A stretch of 64,000 nucleotides of DNA from Dyella sp. C11. Its GTDB lineage: Bacteria; Pseudomonadota; Gammaproteobacteria; Xanthomonadales; Rhodanobacteraceae. Where the stretch lies: positions 1-64,000 of the forward strand of contig NZ_QAVX01000009.1 in assembly GCF_003121485.1 (NCBI RefSeq), given 5' to 3'. The position numbers and the translations under genes were made by a program. This document shows, piece after piece, positions 7,335 to 15,806 of the stretch; positions within the stretch are counted from its first letter, which is position 1, and each line of letters opens with the position of its first letter. The notes below the pieces were generated by a model that worked only from the letters and a program-made list of their open reading frames with translations, was not told the DNA's origin and did not search any database.

Positions 7335-8336
7335 ATGCTTGAAAGTCCCCATGACATGCGCAATCGTTCAAGCATGATCGATGATCCGCTGTCGGATGTG
7401 CTGAAGCTGGCCGAGGTGCACTCGGTGGTGGCTGGCGGTTTTTACGCTTCAGGGCCATGGGCCGTCCGCTTCCCGGCGCCCGACAAGGTGAAGTTTTTCG
7501 CTGCCGCCAAGGGATCGTGCTGGCTACGCTTCGACGGTGACGAGCCGCCCCTTCGCTTCCAGGAAGGCGACGTTATCCTGCTGGCCTCCGCCCGGTCCTT
7601 TACGCTGTCCAGCGATCCGCAGGTGCAGGCCGTGGCATCACGCGGTCTTTTTGCAGGCCGCACGGAAGCTTTCGTGGCGATAGGTAACTCTTCGGCCACG
7701 GCGTACGAAGTCATGCAGGTGGGCGGACATTTCAGTCCGCATCCCGCGTACAGCCCGCTGCTCATGGATGTGTTGCCACCTTTCATCCATGTTCAAGGCG
7801 CTTCACCCGAGGCACGTGCATTGCAATGGATCCTCCAACAACTGGTGCAGGAGCGAGAAGGCCTGCCGGGTGCCGCGCTGGCCACGTCCCAATTGGGACT
7901 GTTGCTGTTTGTGCAGGCGTTGCGCGCACACCTGGCCAGCGGCGCCATGCTCAAGGCCAGTTGGTTGCGCGCCGTGACCGATCCGCGACTGGCGCCGGTG
8001 ATGCGCCTGATGCACGCTGACCCTGCGCGGGCATGGCGACTGGACGAACTGGCGCAACGCGCCGCCATGTCGCGCACGGCGTTCGCCACGCACTTCAAGG
8101 CCACCGCCGGCGATGCGCCACTGGCGTATCTGGCGCGCTGGCGCATGCGCCTGGCCGAACACGCACTGCGCCATGGCGATACGCCGGTGAGCGCGCTGGC
8201 GCAAACCCTTGGCTACGCCTCCGAGAGCGCCTTCAGCCACGCGTTCAAGCGCATCGTGGGCCGTTCGCCCAGACACTACGCGGCAGGCTTCCGGGGCGAT
8301 CTCGTCAACGAGTCAGACACGGAGGTTTCCGCATGA
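7335..8336 (+). CDS. AraC family transcriptional regulator
   Basis: A regulator of up to 333 residues; ATG 7356 or 7374 (MIDDPLSDVLKL) are likely alternative starts. The N-terminal half is the cupin-like sensory domain typical of this subgroup (GPWAVRFPAPDKVKFF, then LRFQEGDVILL). The C-terminal half has two helix-turn-helix motifs: DELAQRAAMSRTAFATHFK and the second helix pair ending in GYASESAFSHAFKRIVG, the canonical AraC signature. It is divergent from the SDR gene and overlaps the following GST gene by 4 bp (ATGA), so it is probably cotranscribed with it and regulates both directions. Confidence 0.93.
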   Translation: MLESPHDMRNRSSMIDDPLSDVLKLAEVHSVVAGGFYASGPWAVRFPAPDKVKFFAAAKGSCWLRFDGDEPPLRFQEGDVILLASARSFTLSSDPQVQAVASRGLFAGRTEAFVAIGNSSATAYEVMQVGGHFSPHPAYSPLLMDVLPPFIHVQGASPEARALQWILQQLVQEREGLPGAALATSQLGLLLFVQALRAHLASGAMLKASWLRAVTDPRLAPVMRLMHADPARAWRLDELAQRAAMSRTAFATHFKATAGDAPLAYLARWRMRLAEHALRHGDTPVSALAQTLGYASESAFSHAFKRIVGRSPRHYAAGFRGDLVNESDTEVSA

Positions 8337-8980
8337 CCATCACCATTACCGCCTTCGATCGCTCGCCTGATGGTGGCAAGGGGCTGGCACGCGACACACG
8401 TGTGCGCTGGGCGCTGGAAGAAGCCGGCTTGCCTTACGAGATTCGCCTGCTTTCGTTCCAGGCGATGAAAGAGCCCGCGCATCTTCGCCTGCATCCGTTC
8501 GGGCAGATTCCAACGTATGAAGAAGGCGACCTCGCCCTGTTCGAAACGGGCGCCATCATTTTCCACATTGCCGAACATCACACAGGCTTGTTGCCGAGCG
8601 AAGCGAACGCACGCGCACGTGCGATCACGTGGATGTTCGCCGCGCTCAACACCGTGGAACCGGTGATTCTTGAACTCGCTACGGTGCGGCTACTGGAACG
8701 CGACAAGCCCTGGAGCGCGGAGCGGATGCCGCTGGTCCAGGAGCGCGTGCGCGATCGATTGCACCAGCTTTCCAATTACCTGGGCGACGCGGAGTGGCTC
8801 GATGGCGCCTTCAGTGCGGCCGACCTGGTGATGGTGTCCGTGCTGCTCCGACTGAGGCCATCGGGCATGCTCGATACCTTTCCAAGCCTGGCGGCCTATG
8901 TGGCTCGCGGCGAAGCGCGGCCCGCTTACCCGCGGGCGTTTGCGGCGCAGTGGGCCGTCAACGCGCCCAAGCCCGATTGA
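8333..8980 (+). CDS. Glutathione S-transferase family protein
   Basis: A 215-residue cytosolic GST. The N-terminal thioredoxin-like domain contains RWALEEAGLPYEIRLL and the glutathione-binding cis-Pro region HPFGQIPTYEEGD followed by LFETGAII (Glu-Thr/Ser motif). The C-terminal all-helical domain includes the GAFSAADLVM N-capping box. It starts within the stop codon of the AraC gene (ATGA), indicating translational coupling. With the divergent SDR it forms a small detoxification locus. Confidence 0.92.
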   Translation: MTITITAFDRSPDGGKGLARDTRVRWALEEAGLPYEIRLLSFQAMKEPAHLRLHPFGQIPTYEEGDLALFETGAIIFHIAEHHTGLLPSEANARARAITWMFAALNTVEPVILELATVRLLERDKPWSAERMPLVQERVRDRLHQLSNYLGDAEWLDGAFSAADLVMVSVLLRLRPSGMLDTFPSLAAYVARGEARPAYPRAFAAQWAVNAPKPD

Positions 8981-9131
8981 CCAGGAATACCGACACGCAA
9001 CCGTTTACTCCAACCAAGGCACTCACATCGATCATGTCGACCAGGCCGCATTCCACATCCTGTTCCCGCATGCATGATGCGCGCGCCTTATGCCCTTCCC
9101 TCTCTCCACGTGCACGACGAGGATTACTGCA

Positions 9132-9746
9132 ATGACCAAGCGTCTCATCCGTTCGCTCGCTACCGGTGCCCTGCTGGCCGGCATGACCCTGGCCGCCCCC
9201 GCCTTCGCCGCCATTGCCACCGGCACCAGCGCACCCGCCTTCGACGCGCAGGCCAGCCAGGCCGGCAAGAGCTTCTCGTACTCGCTCGCCGAGGCGCTGA
9301 AGAAAGGCCCGGTAATCGTGTACTTCTTCCCGTCGGCCTATACCGGCGGCTGCGATATCGAAGCGCATGCGTTCGCCACGGAAGCGGCCAAGTTCACCGC
9401 GGCCGGTGCGACGATCATCGGCGTGTCCGCCGACAGCATCCAGCGCCTGAATTCGTTCTCGGCCGATCCCAATTACTGTGCCGGCAAGTTCCCGGTGGCG
9501 TCCGATCCGGACGGCAAGATCGCTGCGTCCTTCGACCTGAAGATGTCCGCTGCCGAACCCCAGGCGAAAGATGTGCGTGGTGACGTGATCGACCACGGCT
9601 TCATTTCGCGCACCACGTTCGTGATCGGCAAGGACGGTAAGGTCGCCGCCGTGTTCTCCTCCGAAGCGGACCACCTGCACCCGCAGGATCACGTGAGCAA
9701 GTCGCTGGCCATCGTGCAGCAGATGCAGTCGCCGAAGGCGCCTTGA
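9132..9746 (+). CDS. Exported peroxiredoxin (AhpC/TSA, BCP type)
   Basis: A 204-residue thiol peroxidase with a cleavable signal peptide ending near APAFA, so predicted periplasmic. The peroxidatic Cys is in FFPSAYTGGCDIE (P-x-x-x-T-x-x-C) and a candidate resolving Cys in NYCAGKFPVASD. It reduces hydroperoxides using an unknown thiol donor. ATG 9132 lies directly before a charged n-region (MTKRLIRS); an upstream in-frame ATG at 9090 would spoil the signal peptide. A hairpin follows 10 bp after the stop. Confidence 0.92.
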   Translation: MTKRLIRSLATGALLAGMTLAAPAFAAIATGTSAPAFDAQASQAGKSFSYSLAEALKKGPVIVYFFPSAYTGGCDIEAHAFATEAAKFTAAGATIIGVSADSIQRLNSFSADPNYCAGKFPVASDPDGKIAASFDLKMSAAEPQAKDVRGDVIDHGFISRTTFVIGKDGKVAAVFSSEADHLHPQDHVSKSLAIVQQMQSPKAP

Positions 9747-9756
9747 TCGAGCCGCT

Positions 9757-9785
9757 GACACGGGTGGCGTCGTGCCGCCCGTGTC
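9757..9785 (+). terminator. Hairpin, probable terminator of the peroxiredoxin gene
   Basis: GACACGGGTGGC and GCCGCCCGTGTC form a 12-bp stem with a 5-nt loop, 10 bp after the stop codon. The following bases are only weakly T-rich. Confidence 0.5.
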
Positions 9786-9799
9786 GCGTTGTTCCTCCA

Positions 9800-10309
9800 T
9801 GTGGGAGCGCACCCTGTGCGCGACGCTCTTCCAGGCGCCAATCGCGCACAGGGTGCGCTCCCACAACAGCGATGCGCCGGGTTGGGGTTTTAACGCATCT
9901 CGATAGCGCAGTCCCTCGAATCGCAACCACCCCCACTGTAGGAGCGCACTTGTGCGCGACGCTTTTCCCGGTGCCTGTCGCGCACAAGTGCGCTCCTACA
10001 AATAGCAAAGTGCCGGGCCGGGGTTTTGACGCATCTCGATAGCGCAGTCGCCCGTATCGCGACCACCCTCACTGTAGGAGCGCACCCTGTGCGCGACGCT
10101 CTTCCAGGCGCCAGTCGCGCACAGGGTGCGCTCCCACAAATAGCGATGCGCCGAGCTGGGGTTTTGACGCATCTCGATAGCGCAGTCACTCGGATCGCAA
10201 CCACCCCCACTGTAGGAGCGCACTTGTGCGCGACGCTCTTCCCGGTGCCTGTCGCGCACAAGTGCGCTCCTACAAATAGGACTCGTCGCGCACAGGGTGC
10301 GCTCCCACA
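9800..10309. repeat. Tandem array of alternating REP-like palindromes
   Basis: Four complete 64-66 nt hairpins at 9800-9865, 9937-10000, 10073-10138 and 10211-10274 and a right-half copy at 10285-10309. Two stem types alternate: GGAGCGCACCCTGTGCGCGA and GGAGCGCACTTGTGCGCGA. The hairpins are spaced at about 137 bp by a conserved linker containing GGGGTTTTGACGCATCTCGA. This stretch holds no gene. It is a BIME-like cluster of repetitive extragenic palindromes and may also terminate transcription from both sides. Confidence 0.9.
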
Positions 10310-10337
10310 AGCAAGCAGTGAGGCGCTACGTTGCGGT

Positions 10338-11255
10338 TCAGTCCGCCACCGCGTACTCGCTCTTCTTCACCAACGACGGACAGGTCGGTGGATGACCGCC
10401 CGGCCCATGGCACACGGCGATGGCCGAGGCCGCGGCAAACGCGGCGAAGTCGAACGCTTGGTTCTTGCCGTAGGCCGGCGGTTTCATGCCGATGCGATGG
10501 AGCATTTCCCGCATTACATGCACACGCGCATTCCGCCGCGTGGCGTCAGTGTTGTACGTGAAGCTGATGGTGGTGGAGGCTTCCTGGCTGGTTTCCACCA
10601 TGTGTGGGCTGGTGAGCGGCATGTAGACGCCCGTACCCGGGCTCAGCGTGAACACATGGGCCCGCTGGCGGAATTCCTCATGCCATGGTGCTCGGCTCAG
10701 GTCATGGCGCATGTGGAAGCCGTCGCGTGCGCGGTCGCTGCACACTTCCGTGTCTTCCGCATCCCACACGTAGACGGTTTTCGTACCACGCACCTGGAAC
10801 AGGAAGACATGGCTGCGGTCGATGTGAAACGGTGTGGCCGTATTGGGTGATGCCGAGAAGATCCAGCCCGCGCGGTAGTAAAGGCCGGGGTCTTTCCGCT
10901 GGATCTGCGATTGCATGGGGTTGATCACCGCATCCACCAGTTCGCGGTAAAGCGGATCGGCCTGGATGTGCCGCAGCAGCACCCACGCTTTCGCATTGCT
11001 GATGTCTTTCAGCGAATCGACGTGCGACAACTTTGTAGGAAACAGGTCCGACGCATCGTCGAAATCCGTACCCGCCGTGATGTCGCTGTTGAACGAATAC
11101 CAGCGCGTGGTGCCACGGCAACGCTTGCCAAGTTCAACCAGTTGCTCGGTCTGCAATAGTGGATGATCCACCAGCCTGTGCTTGAACGGCTGTATGCGCC
11201 AGGGATCGAAAGCATCCCAGTCAAGATCGATAAACGGTGACACTGAAGCATTCAT
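10338..11255 (-). CDS. Cupin-like / JmjC-related oxygenase-fold protein
   Basis: A 305-residue cytoplasmic protein with a double-stranded beta-helix fold. The iron-ligand signature is TPFHIDRSHVFLFQ (HxD), followed by the YVWD strand and a later PLTSPHMVE region supplying the distal His, as in cupin-like/JmjC 2-oxoglutarate-dependent hydroxylases. The start at 11255 has GGGG upstream; the open frame extends a further 64 codons but that part looks non-coding. The target (protein residue or small molecule) is unknown. It lies downstream of the siderophore receptor on the same strand but 365 bp away, so cotranscription is not implied. Confidence 0.8.
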   Translation of the reverse strand: MNASVSPFIDLDWDAFDPWRIQPFKHRLVDHPLLQTEQLVELGKRCRGTTRWYSFNSDITAGTDFDDASDLFPTKLSHVDSLKDISNAKAWVLLRHIQADPLYRELVDAVINPMQSQIQRKDPGLYYRAGWIFSASPNTATPFHIDRSHVFLFQVRGTKTVYVWDAEDTEVCSDRARDGFHMRHDLSRAPWHEEFRQRAHVFTLSPGTGVYMPLTSPHMVETSQEASTTISFTYNTDATRRNARVHVMREMLHRIGMKPPAYGKNQAFDFAAFAAASAIAVCHGPGGHPPTCPSLVKKSEYAVAD

Positions 11256-11569
11256 AGCGGCCCCTAAATCGCACGCCCCTGTTTCTCGCGCGTGATGGAT
11301 CTGACCCTGTCGGCCGCACTTATACGCCGTGTTTTTTGTACGCAGCAGATGACTGGAAGGCATATTCCTTGAAAGAAAATGCGCGTCGCCAAGTACGTGC
11401 GCAAAGCTCGCAAAAGCTTGTGACGAATCTTTCAGCGTCGTAAGCAAGGCGAACGAAATTGCGCTGGAATTCAGCTAAAAATGCGAGTTTTGATCATGGA
11501 TGCAACGTTGCTTTCGCAAGACTTGCGATGATGTTTGCGATTCGACTTTCGGCGAACAACACACAAGCA
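11256..11569. other. Intergenic stretch, promoter side of the cupin-like gene
   Basis: About 310 bp with locally lower GC (runs such as GTGTTTTTTGTACGCAGCAG near 11330). It probably carries the promoter of the cupin-like gene; I see no gene or repeat in it. Confidence 0.5.
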
Positions 11570-11599
11570 AACGGCCTGCCCGTTGCCAGGCAGGCCGTT
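11570..11599 (-). terminator. Hairpin terminator of the siderophore receptor gene
   Basis: AACGGCCTGCC and GGCAGGCCGTT form a perfect 11-bp stem with an 8-nt loop, 21 bp beyond the receptor stop codon in its direction of transcription. The trailing strand has only short T runs. Confidence 0.65.
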
Positions 11600-11619
11600 C
11601 GATACACACCCAGCTTTTA

Positions 11620-13731
11620 TTACCAGCGATAACGCGCGGAAACGGTAACTTCGCGCGGGTAGCCGTAGTAGCACCAGATGGCGCTGCTGCAGGTCGACAC
11701 GTAGGTACGGTCGAACAGGTTGGCTGCGGTCACCTGGAAGCGCCAACGCTCCAAGTCGTAATGCGCATTGGCATCGAACAACGTGTAGCCGCCGGTGCGG
11801 AACTGGTTGAACGAGTCGCCGTAGTGTTCGCCGATGAAGCGCACGCCACCGCCAAAGCCCAAACCGGCGAGCACGCCCTCATGGACGTTGTAGTCCGCCG
11901 AGACAGACGCCTGCTGCTTGGGCACAAAGGCCACTTCCTTGTTGAGCGACGCGTCGTTGGCGCGGGTGACCTTGGCATCCGTGTAGGCATACGCGGCGGT
12001 CATGCTGAAGTGGTCGGTGACGGCCACGTTCGCTTCCAGCTCGGCGCCGCGCGTACGCGTCTGGCCTTGCTGCAGTTCGAAGAACAAATGCTCGGGATCG
12101 ACCGTGAGCGAGTTGTTCTGCGTGAGCTGGTACACGGCGCCGGTGATCAGCGTGCGGCCATCCGGGGTCTGGTACTTCAGGCCGCCTTCGTACTGGTCGC
12201 CGGTGATCGGCTTGTACGCGTTGCCATCGAAGGTGGTGCCCACGGTGGTCTTGAACGAATGCGAATACGCCAGGTACGGCACCAGCCCGAAATCGGTGGT
12301 GTAGTTGACGCCGAGGCGGCCGGAGAACGCGTTGTCGTTCTGCTTCTGCTTCGTATCGGCAATCACGTCGGTGACCTTGTTGGTCACCCAGTCCTCGCGA
12401 CCGCTGGCGATGATGCCCCACTTGCCGATGGTGATCTGGTCCTGCACGTAGGCACCCAGCTGCTCGAGCAAGCTGTCGGTGTGATACGTGTAGGGCACCT
12501 GGGTGATTGGCTGGCCGTAGACCGGATCGAAAATATCGATCGAGGGCGCCGAGCCATAACCGGACTTGTAGTCGTTGTGGCTGTGCAGATAGTCCACGCC
12601 CATCAACACGTCATGCTGCACGCTGCCCTGGTCGAACTTGGCTTCCACCTGGTTGTCCACGGCAAACACGTTGGCGTGGTCCACCAGCGGGTAGTTGTAG
12701 CGATCCAGCGTGCGCAGATCCGATTCCAGACCCAGCGGCCCGATCAGGCGATGGTCGACCTTTTCGTTCTGCAGGCGCAGGTCCTGGCGGAACGACCACA
12801 CATCGTTGAAGCGATGCGTGAAGGCGTAGCCGATCGATTCATCGGTCTTGTAGTAATGGTCGTAGTCCGGCTCACCCGGATTCACGTCGCGCGGAATCTG
12901 CCCGTTCGGGTTGTAGTACAGCGTGCCCTGCGAAGGCAGAAAGCCACCGACGCCATCGGAAAGGCTGCGCTGGTAGCGCGGCAGGATGGTCAGCGACGTA
13001 TCGTCGTTCGGCTGCCAGGTCAGGCTGGGCGCGAAGTAGTAGCGATCGTCCTTCGAATGCTCGATGTTGGAATCGCCCTTGCGCGCCAGCGCCACCACGC
13101 GCCACAGCCACTGGCCGTCGCTGCCCAGCTGGCCGCCGGTGTCGCCGGAAAGCTGCTTCTGGCCGAAGCTGCCCACGGTGGCTTCGATTTCGTGCGGCGC
13201 ATCCAGGCTCGGGCGCTTGGTGGTCATGTCGATCATGCCGCCGGGCGGCAGCTGGCCGTACATCGCCGATGACGGGCCCTTGTTCACTTCCACGCGTTCC
13301 AGACCATAGGGCTCGATGCGCGAATCGGCCGTCCAGGAGCCGCTGGGCAATGCCAGGCCGTCGAGGAACTTGGCCGGGTCGTAACCGCGGATCAGAATCC
13401 AGTCGCTGCGCGGGTCGGCGCCGTAGCTGCCGCCCACCGCACCTGCCAGGTAGCGCACGGCTTCATCCAGACCCTGCACGCCGTAGAGCGACATGCGATC
13501 CGGCGTGATGACGCTGACCGACTGCGGAATTTCCACCACGGGCGTGATGGTCTTGGTGGTGGAATACACCACGTTCACCGCGTCGAGCGACTTGGCGTTC
13601 TTGTCGTCCTTGCCGGTGGCCGCCTTGGGCGCGGTCGAGTCGGTGGTGGTCTGGTCGTCGGCATAAGCCGGCGACGCCAGGGCAAGCGTCGTCGCAACCA
13701 GAAGCGCGGTTCTGGACAAGGTGGCAAGCAT
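11620..13731 (-). CDS. TonB-dependent siderophore receptor
   Basis: A 703-residue outer-membrane receptor of the FhuA/ferrichrome class. Residues 1-24 are a signal peptide. The plug domain starts with the TonB-interaction region and PVVEIPQSVSVITPDRM, and contains DWILIRGYD and VEVNKGPSSAMYGQLPPGG, the diagnostic siderophore-receptor plug motif. The remainder is a 22-stranded barrel ending in the terminal aromatic ARYRW required for outer-membrane assembly. A Fur-box-like sequence lies upstream, so it is likely iron-repressed. No siderophore biosynthesis or inner-membrane transport genes adjoin it, suggesting uptake of xenosiderophores. Ligand not determinable. Confidence 0.95.
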   Translation of the reverse strand: MLATLSRTALLVATTLALASPAYADDQTTTDSTAPKAATGKDDKNAKSLDAVNVVYSTTKTITPVVEIPQSVSVITPDRMSLYGVQGLDEAVRYLAGAVGGSYGADPRSDWILIRGYDPAKFLDGLALPSGSWTADSRIEPYGLERVEVNKGPSSAMYGQLPPGGMIDMTTKRPSLDAPHEIEATVGSFGQKQLSGDTGGQLGSDGQWLWRVVALARKGDSNIEHSKDDRYYFAPSLTWQPNDDTSLTILPRYQRSLSDGVGGFLPSQGTLYYNPNGQIPRDVNPGEPDYDHYYKTDESIGYAFTHRFNDVWSFRQDLRLQNEKVDHRLIGPLGLESDLRTLDRYNYPLVDHANVFAVDNQVEAKFDQGSVQHDVLMGVDYLHSHNDYKSGYGSAPSIDIFDPVYGQPITQVPYTYHTDSLLEQLGAYVQDQITIGKWGIIASGREDWVTNKVTDVIADTKQKQNDNAFSGRLGVNYTTDFGLVPYLAYSHSFKTTVGTTFDGNAYKPITGDQYEGGLKYQTPDGRTLITGAVYQLTQNNSLTVDPEHLFFELQQGQTRTRGAELEANVAVTDHFSMTAAYAYTDAKVTRANDASLNKEVAFVPKQQASVSADYNVHEGVLAGLGFGGGVRFIGEHYGDSFNQFRTGGYTLFDANAHYDLERWRFQVTAANLFDRTYVSTCSSAIWCYYGYPREVTVSARYRW

Positions 13732-13799
13732 GAAAGCGGGTCCCGAGGAAAAACGTGGCCGCGGCCCCTATGGACGGCACGGCTCGCCAGTGGCGAGTC

Positions 13800-13822
13800 A
13801 AGAATGATAATGATTCTTATTT
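13800..13822. promoter_or_regulatory. Fur box candidate
   Basis: AGAATGATAATGATTCTTAT lies about 70-90 bp upstream of the receptor start. It matches the repeated GATAAT-type hexamers and inverted symmetry (AGAAT ... ATTCT) of the Fur consensus. It is in a divergent region and could affect the gene at 13982 as well. Confidence 0.75.
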
Positions 13823-13981
13823 GGTAATCAAGCCTTTACAACCGCGATGTGTGCGCGTTTTGTCGCTGGTGCCTGCCTTGCGGGTGCCGCGACGGTCATT
13901 CCGGGTGGTATCGACGCATGCGATGCATCCAATCCCCTGCACCGAGCGTACGCAGGACATGCCCCTTCCCTTGGATCGCCA

Positions 13982-14788
13982 ATGACCGCCGTGCCGGCAC
14001 ATCGCTCTTGCGCGGGCCGGCGATTGCTCTGCTTCGCTACGGCGATGTGTGTCGCTTTATCGGGTCACGCGGTGGAACGGCATTACACCGGCGTCGCCTA
14101 TGACGTAGATACCGCCCAAATACGGTACCGCGAGGAACACTGGCTGTTCGAGGACAAGGGCACGCCGACGCGGCTTGTGCTTTATCGCTGCTCGAATGGG
14201 CAGCCCTTCGCCCGAAAAACCATGCGCTACGTGGACACGCCCTGGACGCCTGAGTTCGAGATGATCGACAACCGGGACGGCTATATCGAAGGCGCTCGCC
14301 GCACGCAGAACCAATGGCTGGTTTATGTGCAACGCGATGCGAGCAGCGCGCGGGAAACAGCCACCTTGCCGGCGCGCCCCAATACCGTGATCGACGCGGG
14401 TTTCGACGACTTCGTGCGAATCCATTGGAACGAGCTGACCGACGAGCATGGCATGTCGGCTGCCTTCGTCATGCCCGAGCGACTCGCCTACTTGAACGTG
14501 AAACTGCAGCCCGCGGCGAAGACGGTGCAGAACGGCGTGGCCGCGCAACAGTTCCGCATGAGCCTGGCCGGATGGCTGGGTGCCATCGCACCTTCCATCA
14601 CCCTGACGTACGCGCTGACCGACCAGCGGCTCATCGAGTTCGTGGGCTTGAGCAACGTACGCGATGCGCGTGGCAAGCGCCAACGCGTGCGCATCGAGTT
14701 CGCCGATCACGATGCCGCACCCGCCTCCAGGGAGCAGATTCGCGCAGCCGAAACCGAAACCTTGGTGAGCCACTGTCCGGAACCATGA
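13982..14788 (+). CDS. Exported protein of unknown function heading the lipid operon
   Basis: A 268-residue predicted periplasmic protein with a signal peptide ending near SGHAVE. The mature part begins with GVAYDVDTAQIRYREEHWLF and ends with a Cys-containing tail. Its repeated strand-like segments suggest a beta-rich fold, and a hydrophobic turn (AGWLGAIAPSITLTY) lies near the middle. I do not recognise the family. It ends 63 bp before the desaturase gene in the same direction and is therefore probably the first gene of the ECF/ChrR-linked lipid operon. The codon and GC pattern match its neighbours. Confidence 0.8.
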   Translation: MTAVPAHRSCAGRRLLCFATAMCVALSGHAVERHYTGVAYDVDTAQIRYREEHWLFEDKGTPTRLVLYRCSNGQPFARKTMRYVDTPWTPEFEMIDNRDGYIEGARRTQNQWLVYVQRDASSARETATLPARPNTVIDAGFDDFVRIHWNELTDEHGMSAAFVMPERLAYLNVKLQPAAKTVQNGVAAQQFRMSLAGWLGAIAPSITLTYALTDQRLIEFVGLSNVRDARGKRQRVRIEFADHDAAPASREQIRAAETETLVSHCPEP

Positions 14789-14851
14789 GTCGTGCATCCA
14801 GTTGGCGCGTTTGGACGTATGACTGTTAGACATCACTCCCGGGACGCACGA

Positions 14852-15805
14852 ATGAACCGCCTGTCATCGACTGCGTCCATCCGAGCTCGGCAGCGGCCAC
14901 GCTTGCAGACGTTGCTGCAGTGGTTCGATGGCCAGGCATCGGCAGGCAAGGAAGGCTGCCGGAAGATCGACTGGTTTCGCGCCGTGCCCTTCATCCTCAT
15001 GCATGCCGCCTGCCTGTGCGTCATCTGGGTCGGTGTATCGCCCGTCGCGATTGCCGTGGCTATGGGTCTTTATGCCGTACGCATGTTTGCCCTCACCGGG
15101 TTCTATCACCGCTATTTCTCTCACCGCACCTTTCGCACGTCGCGCACGGTGCAGTTCGCGTTCGCCGTAATCGGGGCCGCATGCGTGCAGCGTGGCCCGC
15201 TGTGGTGGGCGGCGCATCATCGACACCATCATCGGCATGCGGATACCGCACTCGATCCACACTCCCCGACGGTGCATGGCTTTTTGTGGAGTCACGCCGG
15301 CTGGTTTCTGACGCCCGAGGCGTTCAAGACCGACCTGTCGCGCGTGCCGGATTTTCAGGTGTACCCGGAATTGCGCTGGCTCGACCGGTTCGACACCGCC
15401 ATACCGGTCGCACTGGCCGTTGCCCTGTTTGCACTGGGCGCACTGCTGCACCGGTTTGCGCCAACGCTGGGCACCAGTGCCTGGCAAATGCTGGTGTGGG
15501 GTTTCTTCGTGTCGACGGTGGTGCTGTTCCACGCCACGGTCACCATCAACTCGCTCGCGCATCGCTTTGGCCAGCGCCGCTTCGCCACCCGCGACAACAG
15601 CCGCAACAACCCGTGGCTTGCGCTGATCACCTTCGGCGAAGGCTGGCACAACAACCATCACTTCTATCCCGGCTCGGCTCGCCAGGGCTTTCGCTGGTGG
15701 GAAATCGACCTGACCTGGTACGGGCTCCGGCTGCTCGCCGCCCTTGGCCTGGTGTGGGATCTGAAACCCGTGCCGGCGTGGGTGACACGCAAGGCGGAGC
15801 ACTGA
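14852..15805 (+). CDS. Membrane acyl desaturase (delta-9 type)
   Basis: A 317-residue integral-membrane di-iron desaturase. The three histidine clusters of the family are present in order: HRYFSH (about residue 88), HRHHHRH (about 125) and HNNHH (about 267). Four hydrophobic membrane segments flank them. It introduces a double bond into acyl-CoA or phospholipid acyl chains using O2 and an electron donor. ATG 14852 is chosen (GGGA 7 nt upstream); in-frame starts at 14792 and 14819 are possible. One base separates it from the next gene, placing it in the lipid operon. Confidence 0.92.
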   Translation: MNRLSSTASIRARQRPRLQTLLQWFDGQASAGKEGCRKIDWFRAVPFILMHAACLCVIWVGVSPVAIAVAMGLYAVRMFALTGFYHRYFSHRTFRTSRTVQFAFAVIGAACVQRGPLWWAAHHRHHHRHADTALDPHSPTVHGFLWSHAGWFLTPEAFKTDLSRVPDFQVYPELRWLDRFDTAIPVALAVALFALGALLHRFAPTLGTSAWQMLVWGFFVSTVVLFHATVTINSLAHRFGQRRFATRDNSRNNPWLALITFGEGWHNNHHFYPGSARQGFRWWEIDLTWYGLRLLAALGLVWDLKPVPAWVTRKAEH

Positions 15806-15806
15806 T

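Noticed and set aside
9800-10309. Possible CRISPR array
   Set aside because: The repeats are 64-66 nt perfect palindromes with conserved linkers rather than short repeats with variable spacers, and there are no cas genes.
11500-13272. A 590-codon + strand frame opposite the siderophore receptor
   Set aside because: Antisense to a complete TonB receptor; no RBS or domain.
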